Assembly: GCA_016219875.1 (NCBI GenBank)
Contig: JACRJZ010000042.1
Location: 1-64,000 of the forward strand
Length of the DNA stretch: 64,000 nucleotides
Reading direction: 5' to 3'
Source of the DNA: Verrucomicrobiota bacterium
GTDB lineage: Bacteria; Verrucomicrobiota; Verrucomicrobiia; Limisphaerales; JACRJZ01
Positions 44,495-54,300 of this stretch are shown here, in pieces. Position 1 is the first letter of the stretch; each line of letters starts with the position of its first letter. The notes beneath the pieces are model-generated. The model saw only the letters and a list, made by a program, of their open reading frames with translations, had not been told where the DNA came from and made no database searches. A program made the position numbers and the translations under genes.

Positions 44495-47043
44495 ACCACT
44501 CGAATCACCGGCAACGAACCACGCACCACGAGCCGACTATGAGAACCAATCCGAAATCCGAAGTCCGAAACCCGAAACAAATCCGCATTTCGAAATCCGA
44601 AACCACGACGCGCGGCGCGCGGCCGATTCGCAATTTCCAATTTTCAATTCTCAATTTGAAATTGCCCCTCCTGGCCGCGCTGCTGGCCCTGCTTTCGACT
44701 CTCACCCCTCAACTCTCAGCCGCGTCGCTGGGCACCGCCTTCACCTACCAAGGCCGTCTGACCGACGCCACCGGCCCGGCCAACGGACTGTACGAAATCC
44801 AGTTCAGCCTCTACGACGCGGTGACCAACGGCACCCTCGTCGGCACGCCCGTCAACGTCGCGCCGGTGCCCGTGAGCAACGGCGTGTTTGGGGTGACGCT
44901 CGACTTCGGGGCCAACCCGTTCACCGGCGCCGCGCGCTGGCTGGAAATCACCCTGAGCGTGTATGGCAGCGACATGATCCCGATCACGCTGAGTCCGCGC
45001 CAGCCCGTGACCCCCGCGCCTTACGCGCTCCACGCTGCGAGTGCGGCCGGCGTAATGAGCTTCCTGGACGCGCCGCTGGAATTCAGGGTTCGTGGTGAAC
45101 GCCCGTTGCGGATCGAGCCGACTCCGCCGAACGGGCTTTATGCCTTGGGCGCCCCCAATCTGATCGGCGGCTCCGAGAGCAACACCGTGGCGGCGAACAT
45201 CGCGGGAGCGACGATCGCCGGCGGCGGCGTCGCGCACGACGAGGATGGGGGGACCTACCCGAACGTTGTGACGGGCGATTTCGGAACGGTTGGCGGCGGT
45301 TTCGGCAACACGAGCGGGGGTTGGTGGGGGGCACGATGGGCCACCGTCGCGGGCGGTTCCTTGAACTGCAGCGCCAATGAGTACGCGACTGTAGGGGGCG
45401 GCTCCGGCAACACCAACCTGGGTTGGAGCGCGACCGTGGCCGGCGGCTACCGCAACGACAGCCGCGGTGACCATGATACGGTGAGTGGGGGACTGTTCAA
45501 TTTCAGCGATGGCGGCAGCACCGGCGGAGCGACGGTGAGCGGAGGTCGGTGTAATACCAATTCCGGCACTGAGGCCACGATCGCCGGCGGCGCATTCAAC
45601 GTCTGCAGCAGTGTCGGAGCAACGGTGAGCGGCGGGCTTAACAACGTGAGTAGCGATTGGTTCGCCACGGTCGCCGGGGGCGCCGGCAACCTCAGCCTCG
45701 GCCAGGGTGCCACCGTTGGCGGCGGCGCGCAGAACACGAATGTCCCTTCATATGGCACCGTTGGAGGAGGACAGGGGAACTTGATCGGGTCCAGTGCATC
45801 CTACGGCGCCATTGTCGGCGGTCACGACAACGCCGTCGGACTCGATGCCGACTACGCGTTCGTCGGCGGTGGCCTCAGGAACACGATCGGGGCTTACGCG
45901 CTCGGAGCGACGGTGAGTGGCGGCGAAGCCAACGCCGTCGGCCTCAATGCCGGCTACGCCACCGTCGGCGGCGGCCAAGGCAACACGAATGCCTCGATGT
46001 TCGCCAGCATCGGCGGTGGCGGCGGAAATGCCATCGGCGGCGATTCGTCCTATTCCACCGTGGCCGGCGGGGAACAGAACACGATTGCGCGCGAAGCGTT
46101 GAACTCAACGATCGGCGGCGGCGAGACCAATCGCATCGAAACCCAGAGCGATGGAGCGACAATCAGCGGCGGCGCTTACAATGTCATTGGCGCCGCAGCG
46201 GATAACGCCGCGATCGGCGGCGGCCTGTACAATGAAATCACGGGCAAGAACTCGACCGTAGCCGGCGGGGAGAACAATGCGGTCGAAAGCGCCAGTCACG
46301 CAACCATTGCGGGTGGCCATAACAACTGGATCAAATCGAACGGGGCGACCATTGCCGGCGGCGACAAAAACTTCAGCGACGAGGAGGGGTTCTGGGCGTC
46401 GATCGGCGGCGGGCAATCGAACAGCGTGCGCGACTCGTTTGCGACGGTGCCCGGCGGGCGGCTCAACGTGGCGGGCGGAGCAGGCAGTTTCGCGGCCGGC
46501 ACACGCGCGGAAGCGATGCACGACGGTTCCTTCGTCTGGGCGGACGGCTCGCATCCCGCGTTGCTGCTCACGATTCAGCCTTTCCGATCCGAAACGGCCA
46601 ACGAATTTGCCGTGCGCGCGGTCGGCGGCGCGCGTTTTGTGACGGCCATCGACAACACCGGCGCGCCCACGGCCGGCGTCACGTTGAGCGCCGGCGGCGG
46701 GGCGTGGGCCACGTTGAGCGACCGCAACGCCAAAGAGAACATCGCTCCCGTAAACGGCCGAGCCGTCCTCGAGAAACTGCTCGCCCTGCCCGTGGCCACG
46801 TGGAATTACAGGTCGCAGAAAGAGGCGGTTCGCCACATCGGCCCCATGGCCCAGGATTTCCACGCCGCCTTCAGTGTGGGCGAAGATGATCGCCACATCA
46901 CGACGAGCGACGCCGACGGTGTGGCACTGGCCGCAATCAAAGGCCTGCATGAAATTGTCCGCGAGAAGGACGCCGAGATTCAGGCGCTCAAACAGCGGCT
47001 GGAGAAGTTGGAGCAACTCCTCAACCGCAGCGCGGCTAAGTGA
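44491..47043 (+). CDS. YadA-head-like repeat protein with C-terminal endosialidase-type (S74) chaperone domain
   Basis: 850 aa from the ATG at 44491, which overlaps the giant C stop (ATGA). The first ~55 codons are heptamer-repeat DNA. A TTG at 44656 would instead give a clean signal peptide (MKLPLLAALLALLSTLTPQL), and the true start is open. After a small sandwich domain (AFTYQGRLTDATGPANGLYE), residues ~225-665 repeat A-T-V/I-x-G-G-G-x-x-N at ~14-25 residue spacing, as in the left-handed beta-roll heads of trimeric adhesins. The C-terminus has S743-D-R-N-A-K-E-N-I and GPMAQDFHAAF, typical of peptidase S74 intramolecular chaperones, then a coiled coil. The family trimerises and often cleaves itself at the Ser. 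It is probably a surface or secreted trimeric fibre. No phage genes are nearby. Confidence 0.88.
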   Translation: MNHSNHRQRTTHHEPTMRTNPKSEVRNPKQIRISKSETTTRGARPIRNFQFSILNLKLPLLAALLALLSTLTPQLSAASLGTAFTYQGRLTDATGPANGLYEIQFSLYDAVTNGTLVGTPVNVAPVPVSNGVFGVTLDFGANPFTGAARWLEITLSVYGSDMIPITLSPRQPVTPAPYALHAASAAGVMSFLDAPLEFRVRGERPLRIEPTPPNGLYALGAPNLIGGSESNTVAANIAGATIAGGGVAHDEDGGTYPNVVTGDFGTVGGGFGNTSGGWWGARWATVAGGSLNCSANEYATVGGGSGNTNLGWSATVAGGYRNDSRGDHDTVSGGLFNFSDGGSTGGATVSGGRCNTNSGTEATIAGGAFNVCSSVGATVSGGLNNVSSDWFATVAGGAGNLSLGQGATVGGGAQNTNVPSYGTVGGGQGNLIGSSASYGAIVGGHDNAVGLDADYAFVGGGLRNTIGAYALGATVSGGEANAVGLNAGYATVGGGQGNTNASMFASIGGGGGNAIGGDSSYSTVAGGEQNTIAREALNSTIGGGETNRIETQSDGATISGGAYNVIGAAADNAAIGGGLYNEITGKNSTVAGGENNAVESASHATIAGGHNNWIKSNGATIAGGDKNFSDEEGFWASIGGGQSNSVRDSFATVPGGRLNVAGGAGSFAAGTRAEAMHDGSFVWADGSHPALLLTIQPFRSETANEFAVRAVGGARFVTAIDNTGAPTAGVTLSAGGGAWATLSDRNAKENIAPVNGRAVLEKLLALPVATWNYRSQKEAVRHIGPMAQDFHAAFSVGEDDRHITTSDADGVALAAIKGLHEIVREKDAEIQALKQRLEKLEQLLNRSAAK
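44505..44718 (+). repeat. Cluster of heptanucleotide repeats at the start of the S74-chaperone gene
   Basis: Successive period-7 blocks: caacgaa, ccacgca, ccacgag (44512-44532); ccgaaat, ccgaagt, ccgaaac, ccgaaac (44551-44578); caatttc, caatttt, caattct, caatttg, aaattgc (44631-44665); actctca, cccctca, actctca (44698-44718). The last two blocks overlap the signal-peptide coding region. Confidence 0.85.
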
Positions 47044-47108
47044 ACCTGAGTCCGGCGGTTCATCTCACGACACCGACGCGCCGTCCCACGACAGTGGATT
47101 CTGCCCGT

Positions 47109-47272
47109 CTCGGGACTCCTGACCCCACACCTTGCAGTTGAGGCCGCGTGGAATACTGCTGATCCCCAATCGCCGGGTCTGGGAACCCGGCCTACAGCTC
47201 TCGCGCGACCCTGTAGGCCCGGTGCCCTCACCGGGCGGGCCACGCCATTTCCACGGGATCAGGAGTCCTGAG
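47109..47272. repeat. Structured intergenic element with nested hairpins
   Basis: Outer arms 47109-47122 and 47259-47272 pair over 14 nt with one mismatch. Inside are ccgggt/acccgg (47173-47190), cctaca/tgtagg (47191-47196 and 47212-47217) and an 8-bp stem with 4-nt loop, gcccggtg-ccct-caccgggc (47217-47236). It sits in the convergent gap between the S74-chaperone gene and the oxidoreductase operon. A bidirectional termination role is plausible; no U-tract is present. Confidence 0.55.
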
Positions 47273-47279
47273 TCTCGGA

Positions 47280-48251
47280 CTACCGCATCCGATCCAGCGT
47301 CTTCTGGAGGATTTGCCAATCCTTCAGCCCCTTGACCTTCTCTTGCTGCGCGGCATTGAGCTTGGCTTCGAGGGCATTCTTGGTCGGGCGACTGACCTTG
47401 TAGAAAAGGCCGAAGTAGCCGGGGAACGGTTCGCTGGCGAGTTTGTAGGCCGCCTGTTCGTTGGTGACGTCGTGGTCGGTGGGAACAAGGTTGAACACGC
47501 CGCCTTTGCGGGGGTTTGAAGCGTCAAAGGCGCCTTCGTAAAACTCCACACACTCGCTCAGGCACTCGACGAAGCTGAAGCCGTCGTGGCTCATGGCCGC
47601 TTCCATCGTTTGAAGGACGTGGTTCGGATTGGAGTGGGTGGTGCGGGCCACAAAGGTGGCGCCGGCGGCGAGCGCCTGCTTGAGCGGGTTGATCGGCTGG
47701 TCCACGGCGCCCCAGCCGTCGGTCTTGCTCTTGTAGCCGGGCGGTGAAGTGGGGGAGGTCTGTTTTTTGGTCAGGCCGTACACCCAGTTGTCCATGCAGA
47801 CGCAAGTGAGGCGGATGTTCTTGCGCGCGGTGTGGGTGAAATGGTTTCCACCGATGGAGAAGAGGTCGCCGTCGCCGCCAAACACAAAGACATGCAGATC
47901 GGGCCGGCTCAAGGACACACCGCTGGCGAAAGGCAGGGAACGCCCGTGGATGAAGTGCGCGCCGTGTCCTTGCACGAAATACGGGAAGCGGCTCGAACAG
48001 CCGATGCCGGATACGGTGACGATGTTCTCCTGGGCGAATTGGCGTTTCTCCAGAAGCTTGAAGAAGAGCGCCAGCACCGAGTAGTCGCCGCAGCCCGGAC
48101 ACCACGTTGGGTGGTCGGCGGTGAGGTCCTTTTTCGTGAGCGGCTTGCGCGGCTCGTTCAGGCCCGGGCTGGCCGGGCTGGGGATGGAGATGGCAGGCGC
48201 GGCGGCCGGCTTTTCAGCGGTCGCAGGCTTTTCAGCAATTAAAGTGCTCAT
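47280..48251 (-). CDS. korB: 2-oxoacid:ferredoxin oxidoreductase, beta (TPP-binding) subunit
   Basis: 323 aa from the ATG at 48251. TWCPGCGDY near the N-terminus and GDGDLFSIGGNHFTHTARKN are the iron-sulfur/thiamine-pyrophosphate motifs of KorB/PorB-type beta subunits. With the alpha subunit encoded just upstream it should oxidatively decarboxylate a 2-oxoacid to the acyl-CoA while reducing ferredoxin, in the cytoplasm. 2-Oxoglutarate is the usual substrate of this two-gene form, but the sequence does not prove it. The start is ambiguous: an ATG at 48293 overlaps the alpha-subunit stop (TGATG) and would add 14 residues by translational coupling. The N-terminal ~30 residues are Ala/Pro-rich and unlikely to be conserved. 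Confidence 0.9.
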   Translation of the reverse strand: MSTLIAEKPATAEKPAAAPAISIPSPASPGLNEPRKPLTKKDLTADHPTWCPGCGDYSVLALFFKLLEKRQFAQENIVTVSGIGCSSRFPYFVQGHGAHFIHGRSLPFASGVSLSRPDLHVFVFGGDGDLFSIGGNHFTHTARKNIRLTCVCMDNWVYGLTKKQTSPTSPPGYKSKTDGWGAVDQPINPLKQALAAGATFVARTTHSNPNHVLQTMEAAMSHDGFSFVECLSECVEFYEGAFDASNPRKGGVFNLVPTDHDVTNEQAAYKLASEPFPGYFGLFYKVSRPTKNALEAKLNAAQQEKVKGLKDWQILQKTLDRMR

Positions 48252-48292
48252 ACGTGCAGAATGGTTGGCGGTGGGTGGTGAGGCGCCAGGCA

Positions 48293-50092
48293 TCAGCCTT
48301 TGCTGGCGGCTTTGTACAGGTCCCCGATTTCCTTGACCTTGAAGGTGAGACCTTCGGTCTTGTTGATGCCCTTGATGCGGGCGTCGCAGAGACGGGAGCG
48401 GAGGAGCGCAGCAAACTGGCCGTAGCCCCACAGGCCGCTGTCATTCATCTCCACGACGAAGATTTTCTTGAACTTGGCGAACACCTTGTCCAAGCCCTCA
48501 GGAAGCGGGAAGATGTGCCGGAAGTGCATCCCAGAAACTTTGTGGCCCTCGGCACGCAGTCGATCCACCGCTTCGCGAACCTGGCCCTTGGTGGAGCCCC
48601 AGCTCACGAGCAAGGCGTCGCCCTCCGCTGAGCCGCACACTTCGGGAACCGGCAGGCTGCGGGCCAGGGCCTGAAGCTTGGCGCGCCGCTTGGCAGTCAT
48701 GGCCGTGTGCAGGTTGGCGGCGGAAGTGGGATGGCCCATTTCGTTGTGTTCCAGACCGGTGATGACGGGATACTGGCCATCCATGATCCGGGTGCCGGCC
48801 ACGCGATGGGTTTTCAACCCGTCCGGCACGGAAAGGTCGTAGGGCTTGTGCGATTGGACCGGCGTCAGGTCGGGGGAAATGTCCTGGCAGACCTTCTCCA
48901 AGTTCGGCATCGGGAACGCCTCGATCCGGGTGCCGATGGCTTGGTCGGTAAGGAGAATGACCGGGACGCTGTACCGGCGGGCAAGGTTCACGGCTTCAAT
49001 CGAACTGTAGAACGCGTCCTCCACGTCGCTGGCGGCGATGACGATGCGCGGCGCGTCGCCGTGTCCGCCGAAGCAAGCGATGTTGAGGTCAGACTGCTCG
49101 ACTTGCGTGGGCAGGCCGGTCGATGGCCCGCCGCGCTGCACGTCCACGACGACGACCGGCACCTCGGCAATCACGCCCCAGCCCAGGGCTTCGGTCTTCA
49201 GCGAGAGTCCGGGACCACTGGTGCTGGTCACGGAAACTTTCCCGGCGAAACCTGCCCCCAGCACCATGGAGACGGAGGCGATTTCATCCTCGCATTGCAC
49301 GAACGTGCCGCCGTACTTGGGCAGTTCGTGGCGGAGGATTTCCATGATTTCCGACGAGGGCGTGATGGGATAGGCCGCGCCGAACCGGACGCCGGCGGCC
49401 ACCATGCCGTAGGCCGTGGCCTCGTTCCCCGTCATAACGACCTGCTGCACGCCGCGTTCGGAGGTCAACAAGTGGAACCGCTCGACGAGGTTGTCCAGCG
49501 GGTAGGCGTAGCCGGCCTGGAAAGCGGTCAACGCGTTGTTCAGCACGCTGGCGTCCTTGCTGGCGAACCGCTCGGAGATGAGCTTCTGCAGTTTGTCGGT
49601 GTTCAGGTCGAACATGCGCGCGATCAGGCCCAGCGCGAAGATGTTTTTGCCCTTGTCCTTCGCAGTGCCGCCAATGGCCTCGACGGTGAGGTTGGAAATC
49701 GCCACGCCCACGTGCCGGTATTGGTCCTTCACTTCGGGCTTGGGTTGGACGTGGTCGGAGTCATACAGGACGATGCCGCCCTTCTTGAGCGAAGAGAGGT
49801 GCTCGTCATAGGAATGCTGGTAAAAAGCGAGCAGCACGTCGCTCTCGTCGCCCGCGCTCAGCGCCTCGCCTGAGCTGATGCGCACCTGGAAAATGGACGG
49901 TCCCCCCGAAATCGTGGACGGGATGGTCATGTAGGTCATGACTTCCTGCTCGGTGCGCCCCGCCAAGCGCGCGAGAAAGCCGCCCAGCGCCTGGATGCCG
50001 TCCTGCGAGTTGCCCGCGATGCGGATGACCGCGTCGGAAATGTTGGTGACTTTGGGACCGCCCGCGGGGGCCGTGGTCATGGTTTCGCTCAT
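48293..50092 (-). CDS. korA: 2-oxoacid:ferredoxin oxidoreductase, fused gamma-alpha subunit
   Basis: 599 aa from the ATG at 50092 (MSETMTTAPAGG). The N-terminal ~190 residues are the gamma-type domain (IRIAGNSQDGIQALGGFLAR). The alpha pyrimidine-binding domain follows (GNEATAYGMVAAGVRFGAAY, PITPSSEIME, TSTSGPGLSL, VQRGGPSTGLPT), then the C-terminal transketolase-like domain. This fusion is the usual KorA layout. It pairs with the beta subunit encoded immediately downstream to form the heterodimer that makes acyl-CoA and reduced ferredoxin. The longer in-frame extension upstream of 50092 lacks conserved sequence and would overrun the promoter candidate. A good -35/-10 pair lies ~75-100 bp upstream. 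Confidence 0.94.
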   Translation of the reverse strand: MSETMTTAPAGGPKVTNISDAVIRIAGNSQDGIQALGGFLARLAGRTEQEVMTYMTIPSTISGGPSIFQVRISSGEALSAGDESDVLLAFYQHSYDEHLSSLKKGGIVLYDSDHVQPKPEVKDQYRHVGVAISNLTVEAIGGTAKDKGKNIFALGLIARMFDLNTDKLQKLISERFASKDASVLNNALTAFQAGYAYPLDNLVERFHLLTSERGVQQVVMTGNEATAYGMVAAGVRFGAAYPITPSSEIMEILRHELPKYGGTFVQCEDEIASVSMVLGAGFAGKVSVTSTSGPGLSLKTEALGWGVIAEVPVVVVDVQRGGPSTGLPTQVEQSDLNIACFGGHGDAPRIVIAASDVEDAFYSSIEAVNLARRYSVPVILLTDQAIGTRIEAFPMPNLEKVCQDISPDLTPVQSHKPYDLSVPDGLKTHRVAGTRIMDGQYPVITGLEHNEMGHPTSAANLHTAMTAKRRAKLQALARSLPVPEVCGSAEGDALLVSWGSTKGQVREAVDRLRAEGHKVSGMHFRHIFPLPEGLDKVFAKFKKIFVVEMNDSGLWGYGQFAALLRSRLCDARIKGINKTEGLTFKVKEIGDLYKAASKG

Positions 50093-50164
50093 AGTGCCAG
50101 TCAAAAATCGTTCACCCGCCGGACGCAACGAGGGAACCCGTCGCTGGGTCCGGTCGGGGGAAAA

Positions 50165-50192
50165 ACCGTAACATTGCCGCCCCACCTGTCAA
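50165..50192 (-). promoter_or_regulatory. Putative promoter of the korAB operon
   Basis: On the minus strand a perfect TTGACA (50192-50187) is followed after 16 nt by TACGGT (50170-50165). Transcription would start near 50158, ~65 nt before the korA ATG. The -10 matches the consensus at only three positions. Confidence 0.45.
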
Positions 50193-50322
50193 ATGCGAAA
50201 GCCGGACTAATCGCGTAATTAGTAAAGTCACCGGCGCGTGACGGAGGCTGGGCGGGCTCCTTATTCGCTCCGAGCGGGCGAGGCGCAGGCCCTGAGGTCT
50301 GGCGAAGCGCCGCGCCCGCCGG

Positions 50323-51126
50323 TCAGCCCGAAGCCTTCCGCTCCTTCCAGATGCAGGCGTAGGCGTTGTGGTTGTGGATGCTCTCGAAGTTCTCCGCTTC
50401 CACTTTATACCAGGTCACGTCGGGGTGGGCCTCCAGTTTGAGCACGACACTGCGCACCAGGTCTTCGACGAACACCGGGTTCTCGTAGGCCCGCTCGGTG
50501 ACGCTTTTCTCGTCCTGGCGCTTGAGCAGCGAGTAAAGTCCGGAACTGGCGGAGCTTTCCACCATGGCGATGACGTCCTCGATCCACACGGTGTTCTTCG
50601 AACGGAGCCGGACGGTCACTTCACCACGTTGGTTGTGAGCACCGTGGACAGAAATGGCTTTGGAGCACGGGCAGAGCGTCGTGACATTCGCTTTCACGGT
50701 GAGGACGAAATCAATGTCCTCTCCGCAGGCGGCGGCATCGAAGCGCGCGACGTAGTCCATCATGCCTTCCTTGCCGGTGACGGGCGCTTTCTTCGACAGG
50801 AAGAACGGAAACTCCATCTCCAGGTGTGCGGTTGCGGAATGCAGCTTCTTCTGCATGGCGAAGAGGATGTCCGGGATGTTATCGACGTGGATCATGCTGC
50901 CGTGGGCGTTGAGCACCTCGAGGAAGCGGCTCATGTGGGTGCCTTTGAATTCTTTCGGCAGATCGACGAACATCCCGATCGTCGCGATCGTGTTCTGGAC
51001 CGCGTGGGCCTTGTCGCGAATCTGGATCGGGAAGCGCAGCCCGCGCACGCCCACTTTGTTGATGGGCAGTTCGCGATGGTCAGGCTCGCTTTGCTTGTCG
51101 TGCATGGGTTTTGCCAGGGTGGTCAT
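50323..51126 (-). CDS. folE2: GTP cyclohydrolase IB (FolE2 family)
   Basis: 267 aa. It matches the FolE2/COG1469 pattern: KVGVRGLRFPIQIRDK near residue 24, the catalytic-cysteine region TLCPCSKAIS (C152/C154), HGAHNQRGEV and the C-terminal ESIHNHNAYACIW with metal-ligand-type Glu/His residues. The family converts GTP to 7,8-dihydroneopterin triphosphate, the first step of folate (and in some bacteria queuosine) synthesis, and works with metals other than zinc. Length is typical. The ATG at 51126 follows a plausible promoter by ~25 nt. The gene precedes korA on the same strand by 230 bp, with a separate promoter candidate between them, so co-regulation is not implied. Confidence 0.93.
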   Translation of the reverse strand: MTTLAKPMHDKQSEPDHRELPINKVGVRGLRFPIQIRDKAHAVQNTIATIGMFVDLPKEFKGTHMSRFLEVLNAHGSMIHVDNIPDILFAMQKKLHSATAHLEMEFPFFLSKKAPVTGKEGMMDYVARFDAAACGEDIDFVLTVKANVTTLCPCSKAISVHGAHNQRGEVTVRLRSKNTVWIEDVIAMVESSASSGLYSLLKRQDEKSVTERAYENPVFVEDLVRSVVLKLEAHPDVTWYKVEAENFESIHNHNAYACIWKERKASG

Positions 51127-51157
51127 AGCCAGAGAACCGTGTCGTTTCGACCGGGCA

Positions 51158-51185
51158 AGGATAACAGGGAGGCGGGCTTTTGCAA
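51158..51185 (-). promoter_or_regulatory. Putative folE2 promoter
   Basis: Minus-strand TTGCAA (51185-51180), 16-nt spacer, TATCCT (51163-51158). The predicted start is ~24 nt before the folE2 ATG. Consensus match is moderate. Confidence 0.4.
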
Positions 51186-51383
51186 TGCACACAAGGAGCG
51201 CCAGTCTGAAGCGCTGAAGCGGGAGCACAAACAAACGAGCTTCGTCAAAACGCGGGCGGTGAGCGCCAAAGACGGCAACAGGGACAAGCCCCTTTCGCCC
51301 AAGGGGAGGCCATCCGAGCTTCCATATCGATGGAGTTGGTTGACTGTGTTGTTCGACCGCGGTTGCAGGCTGCGCCTGCGCTG

Positions 51384-54300
51384 CTACGGCGAAATGACGC
51401 GGTAGAAGCGCCAATTGAAATCCGGCGCCTGCTGGTTCGTAAACTGGAGCGCGCCGTTGGAATTCAAAAGGTTCGTCAGCGTGGTCCAGTTGGTCAGCGT
51501 GGTCGAGGCTTGGATGGTGTTGGTGCGGTTCGGGTGGCCCAAGATGGTGAACCTGAACATACCGTCGTCCAGATGTTGCGGTCCGAAGAGGGCGAGACCG
51601 TCGAACGGCGCACACTTGCCCGCGTTGCGGACCATGAAGATGTCTTGCACCTCCTGCGCCGACAGGGCGCGGCTGTAGATGGAAACTTCGTCGAGCAGGC
51701 CGTTGAAGAAGAACTGTCCTTCGGCCTGGCCAATGGTCAGGGGCGCGTTGGCGTCGGGAACGACGGCGGTGGTGGTGTTGGTCGAGACGGGCGTGCCGTC
51801 AATGAAGAAGGTGTAGGTTTCGCCGCTGCGGGTCAGGGCCACGTGATACCAGCGACCTGCCTCGGGCGAGAAGGGCGCGTCGCCAATGTTGACGTTGTCA
51901 GACGAGCCGTTGATGTGGAAGCGCAGCACACCGCCGTTGAGCCAGAAGATCCATTTGTCGGCGTAGCCGGGGCCGGTGTCGCTGGCCACGAAGGCTTGGC
52001 TGTTGCCGCCGCTGTTGAAGTTGGCCCAGAGTTCAATGGTGAATTCGTTCGTGCCAAAGGCCCAGGTGGGGCTGTCCGGCACTTCCACGTACTTGTTGCC
52101 GCCCAGACTGAAGGCCTGGCCACCGATGCCTAGCGCACAGGTCGCGCCGTTGCGCAGGAAGCCATCGTAGTTGCCCCATGCGTCCCTGGCGTTGCCCTCG
52201 GCTTTCCACCACGCCAACAAGCCCGCGGGCACAGGCTGGCAGTTGGTGGTTTCAAAATTGGCCTGGACTCGCTTGTGGCCATCGAGCAACAGCGAGAGAG
52301 GATTGTTGGTGCCGCTGGCGTCGCCGCTCCACCCGGTGAACAGCGTGTTCGAGCCGGGCGTGGCCGTGAGCGTGATCGTGGAGCCATAGACGTAATTGCT
52401 CAGGTAGAGGCTCCTCACCAAGTTGCCCAGACCGTTGACCACGGTTGTCAGGCGCGGACGGAAGGAGACGTTGTTGGTGGGAATGGTGTTCTCGGCGAAC
52501 TCAGCGGCGTTCGTCACCAGGTCGCTGTCGGGGTCGTGCGTGCCATCGTACTGCCAGGTGTTGCCGAAGTAGAGGTTTTCCCAGATGTCCGGCAGACCGT
52601 CGTTGTCTTCGTCCTCGGTGGCGGCGTTGCGGCCATCCATGCGGATGGCGAACGGCTGTGGGGTGGCGGAGGTGTTCGTGACGAGGAGGTAGTAGGAGTA
52701 ACCCGGCAGCCACGGCCAGTTGTTCGGTGTGACGAGAGACTGGTTTAGGCCGGTGTTGGGAGCGGCATTTCCGTAGGCCCAGTGGGCCGCGCTTGGAGTG
52801 GGCAGAGTGCCTTGCGAGAGGTATTGATAAACGCTGGCGGCGGCGATAGGCGCGTGTCTCCAGCGGGTGGCATCCGCAGGCACATCGATGCGGAACTTGA
52901 CCGCGCCATAGGCGGGAAGCTCGTTGGTCCAGGTGCCGCCGTAGAAGGCGAGCGCGTTGGTCACGTCGATGGTTCCGCCGCTCGTAGTCGAACTGACGCT
53001 AAAGGTGGCGTCGCTCACGGCGCGGAAGCCGAGGTAGTAAATCGCGCCGGGCCGCAGCGGCGGCGTGGAGAACGTGTGGGTGCCCGGCGAATCGAAATCA
53101 AGGTAAGGCCCGTGGTTCTTGGCGTCCTGCTCCCAGTCGTAACTGCCATAGCCCGGCGTTTGGCCAAATCCTGGAGGCGTGGTGTCGCGGACGTGCATCA
53201 TCACGTCGCCGATGTCCTGGCTGAAGGTGACGTTCCAGTTCAAGGGCGCGTTGGAAGGCATCTGCACCCGGTAGTAACGCCAGTCGCCGGCGGTCAGGGT
53301 CTGGTTGGCGAAGCTGCCGCCGTTGAGGGCGAGATCCTGGATGTCTCCGGTCGAGACGCGCAGGCGGTAGCGGACGTTCGACCCGCCGGCGGCGTGGACG
53401 GCCAGATACCAGATGCCGGGCGGGAGAAAGGCTTCGTAGCGGCCGTTCATCGACACCCAGTTGCCGTATTCGCTGCCGGCGGTGCCGTTGAGGAAGCGGT
53501 CGTAAACCCAGTATGGCCAGACGCCGGAGTTGTAGGTCACCGTGGGCGCGAGGCCGACGCGGAGGTAAAGGTTCGGGTTGCCGCTGATGGCGTCGAGGCG
53601 AGTCCGGATCAGGCCCACGTTGTTCGAGGGCACGATCACGGCATAGTAGTCCAGGTCGCCCTCGCCCAGATCGGTGCCTTGGTCGCCGGGCAGAGCCACG
53701 CCGTTCGTGCCCACGCCGGTGTCGCCGAAGAGTGGGCCGCTGGGCGGAAGGCCGGGCGTGGTGACGGGTTGGCCGACGACGGGCATCGTCCAGGCCAGCC
53801 GCTTCAAAGTGAGTTCCGTGCTGGTGAGCGTGTAGGCGCTGCCGCCCACGCCTTTCACTTCCACATACCAGGTGCCGGGGGTGAGATAGTCCGGGACGAT
53901 GATGGCTTCGTCTGGAACGAAAACCGTGCTGCCGCCCACGTCATCCTGCGGCAACTTATCCTTGGCCACGCGCATCTGGGGCGCGCCGAAGGTCGGCGCG
54001 AGCAGCAATTTCCAGCCGAGCACGGGCGCGCCGTTGTTGGCGGCGGGCACAACCACTTTGTAGAACGCGCGCTGGTTGTCGGCCAGCGAACCGGTGGCGA
54101 CGTTGGAGAGGCCGTTGGTGTTCAGGTTGGCAGCGAAGTTCAGTTCCGGGACCGGCAGCGGATGGACCACCAACGTGTAGCTGGCCCCCACGTACCCGAC
54201 ACCCGACTGGAGTTGCGCCTGCACCGCGATGGTGTAATTGGTCGGCCTCGCATTGGGCAGGGTGATCAGCCGCTCCTCATACCAGTTGTAGCCGCCGCCG

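Noticed and set aside
44491..47043. Prophage tail-fibre gene
   Set aside because: The S74 domain suggests it, but no capsid, tail, lysis or integrase gene is nearby and the neighbours are secreted-protein genes.
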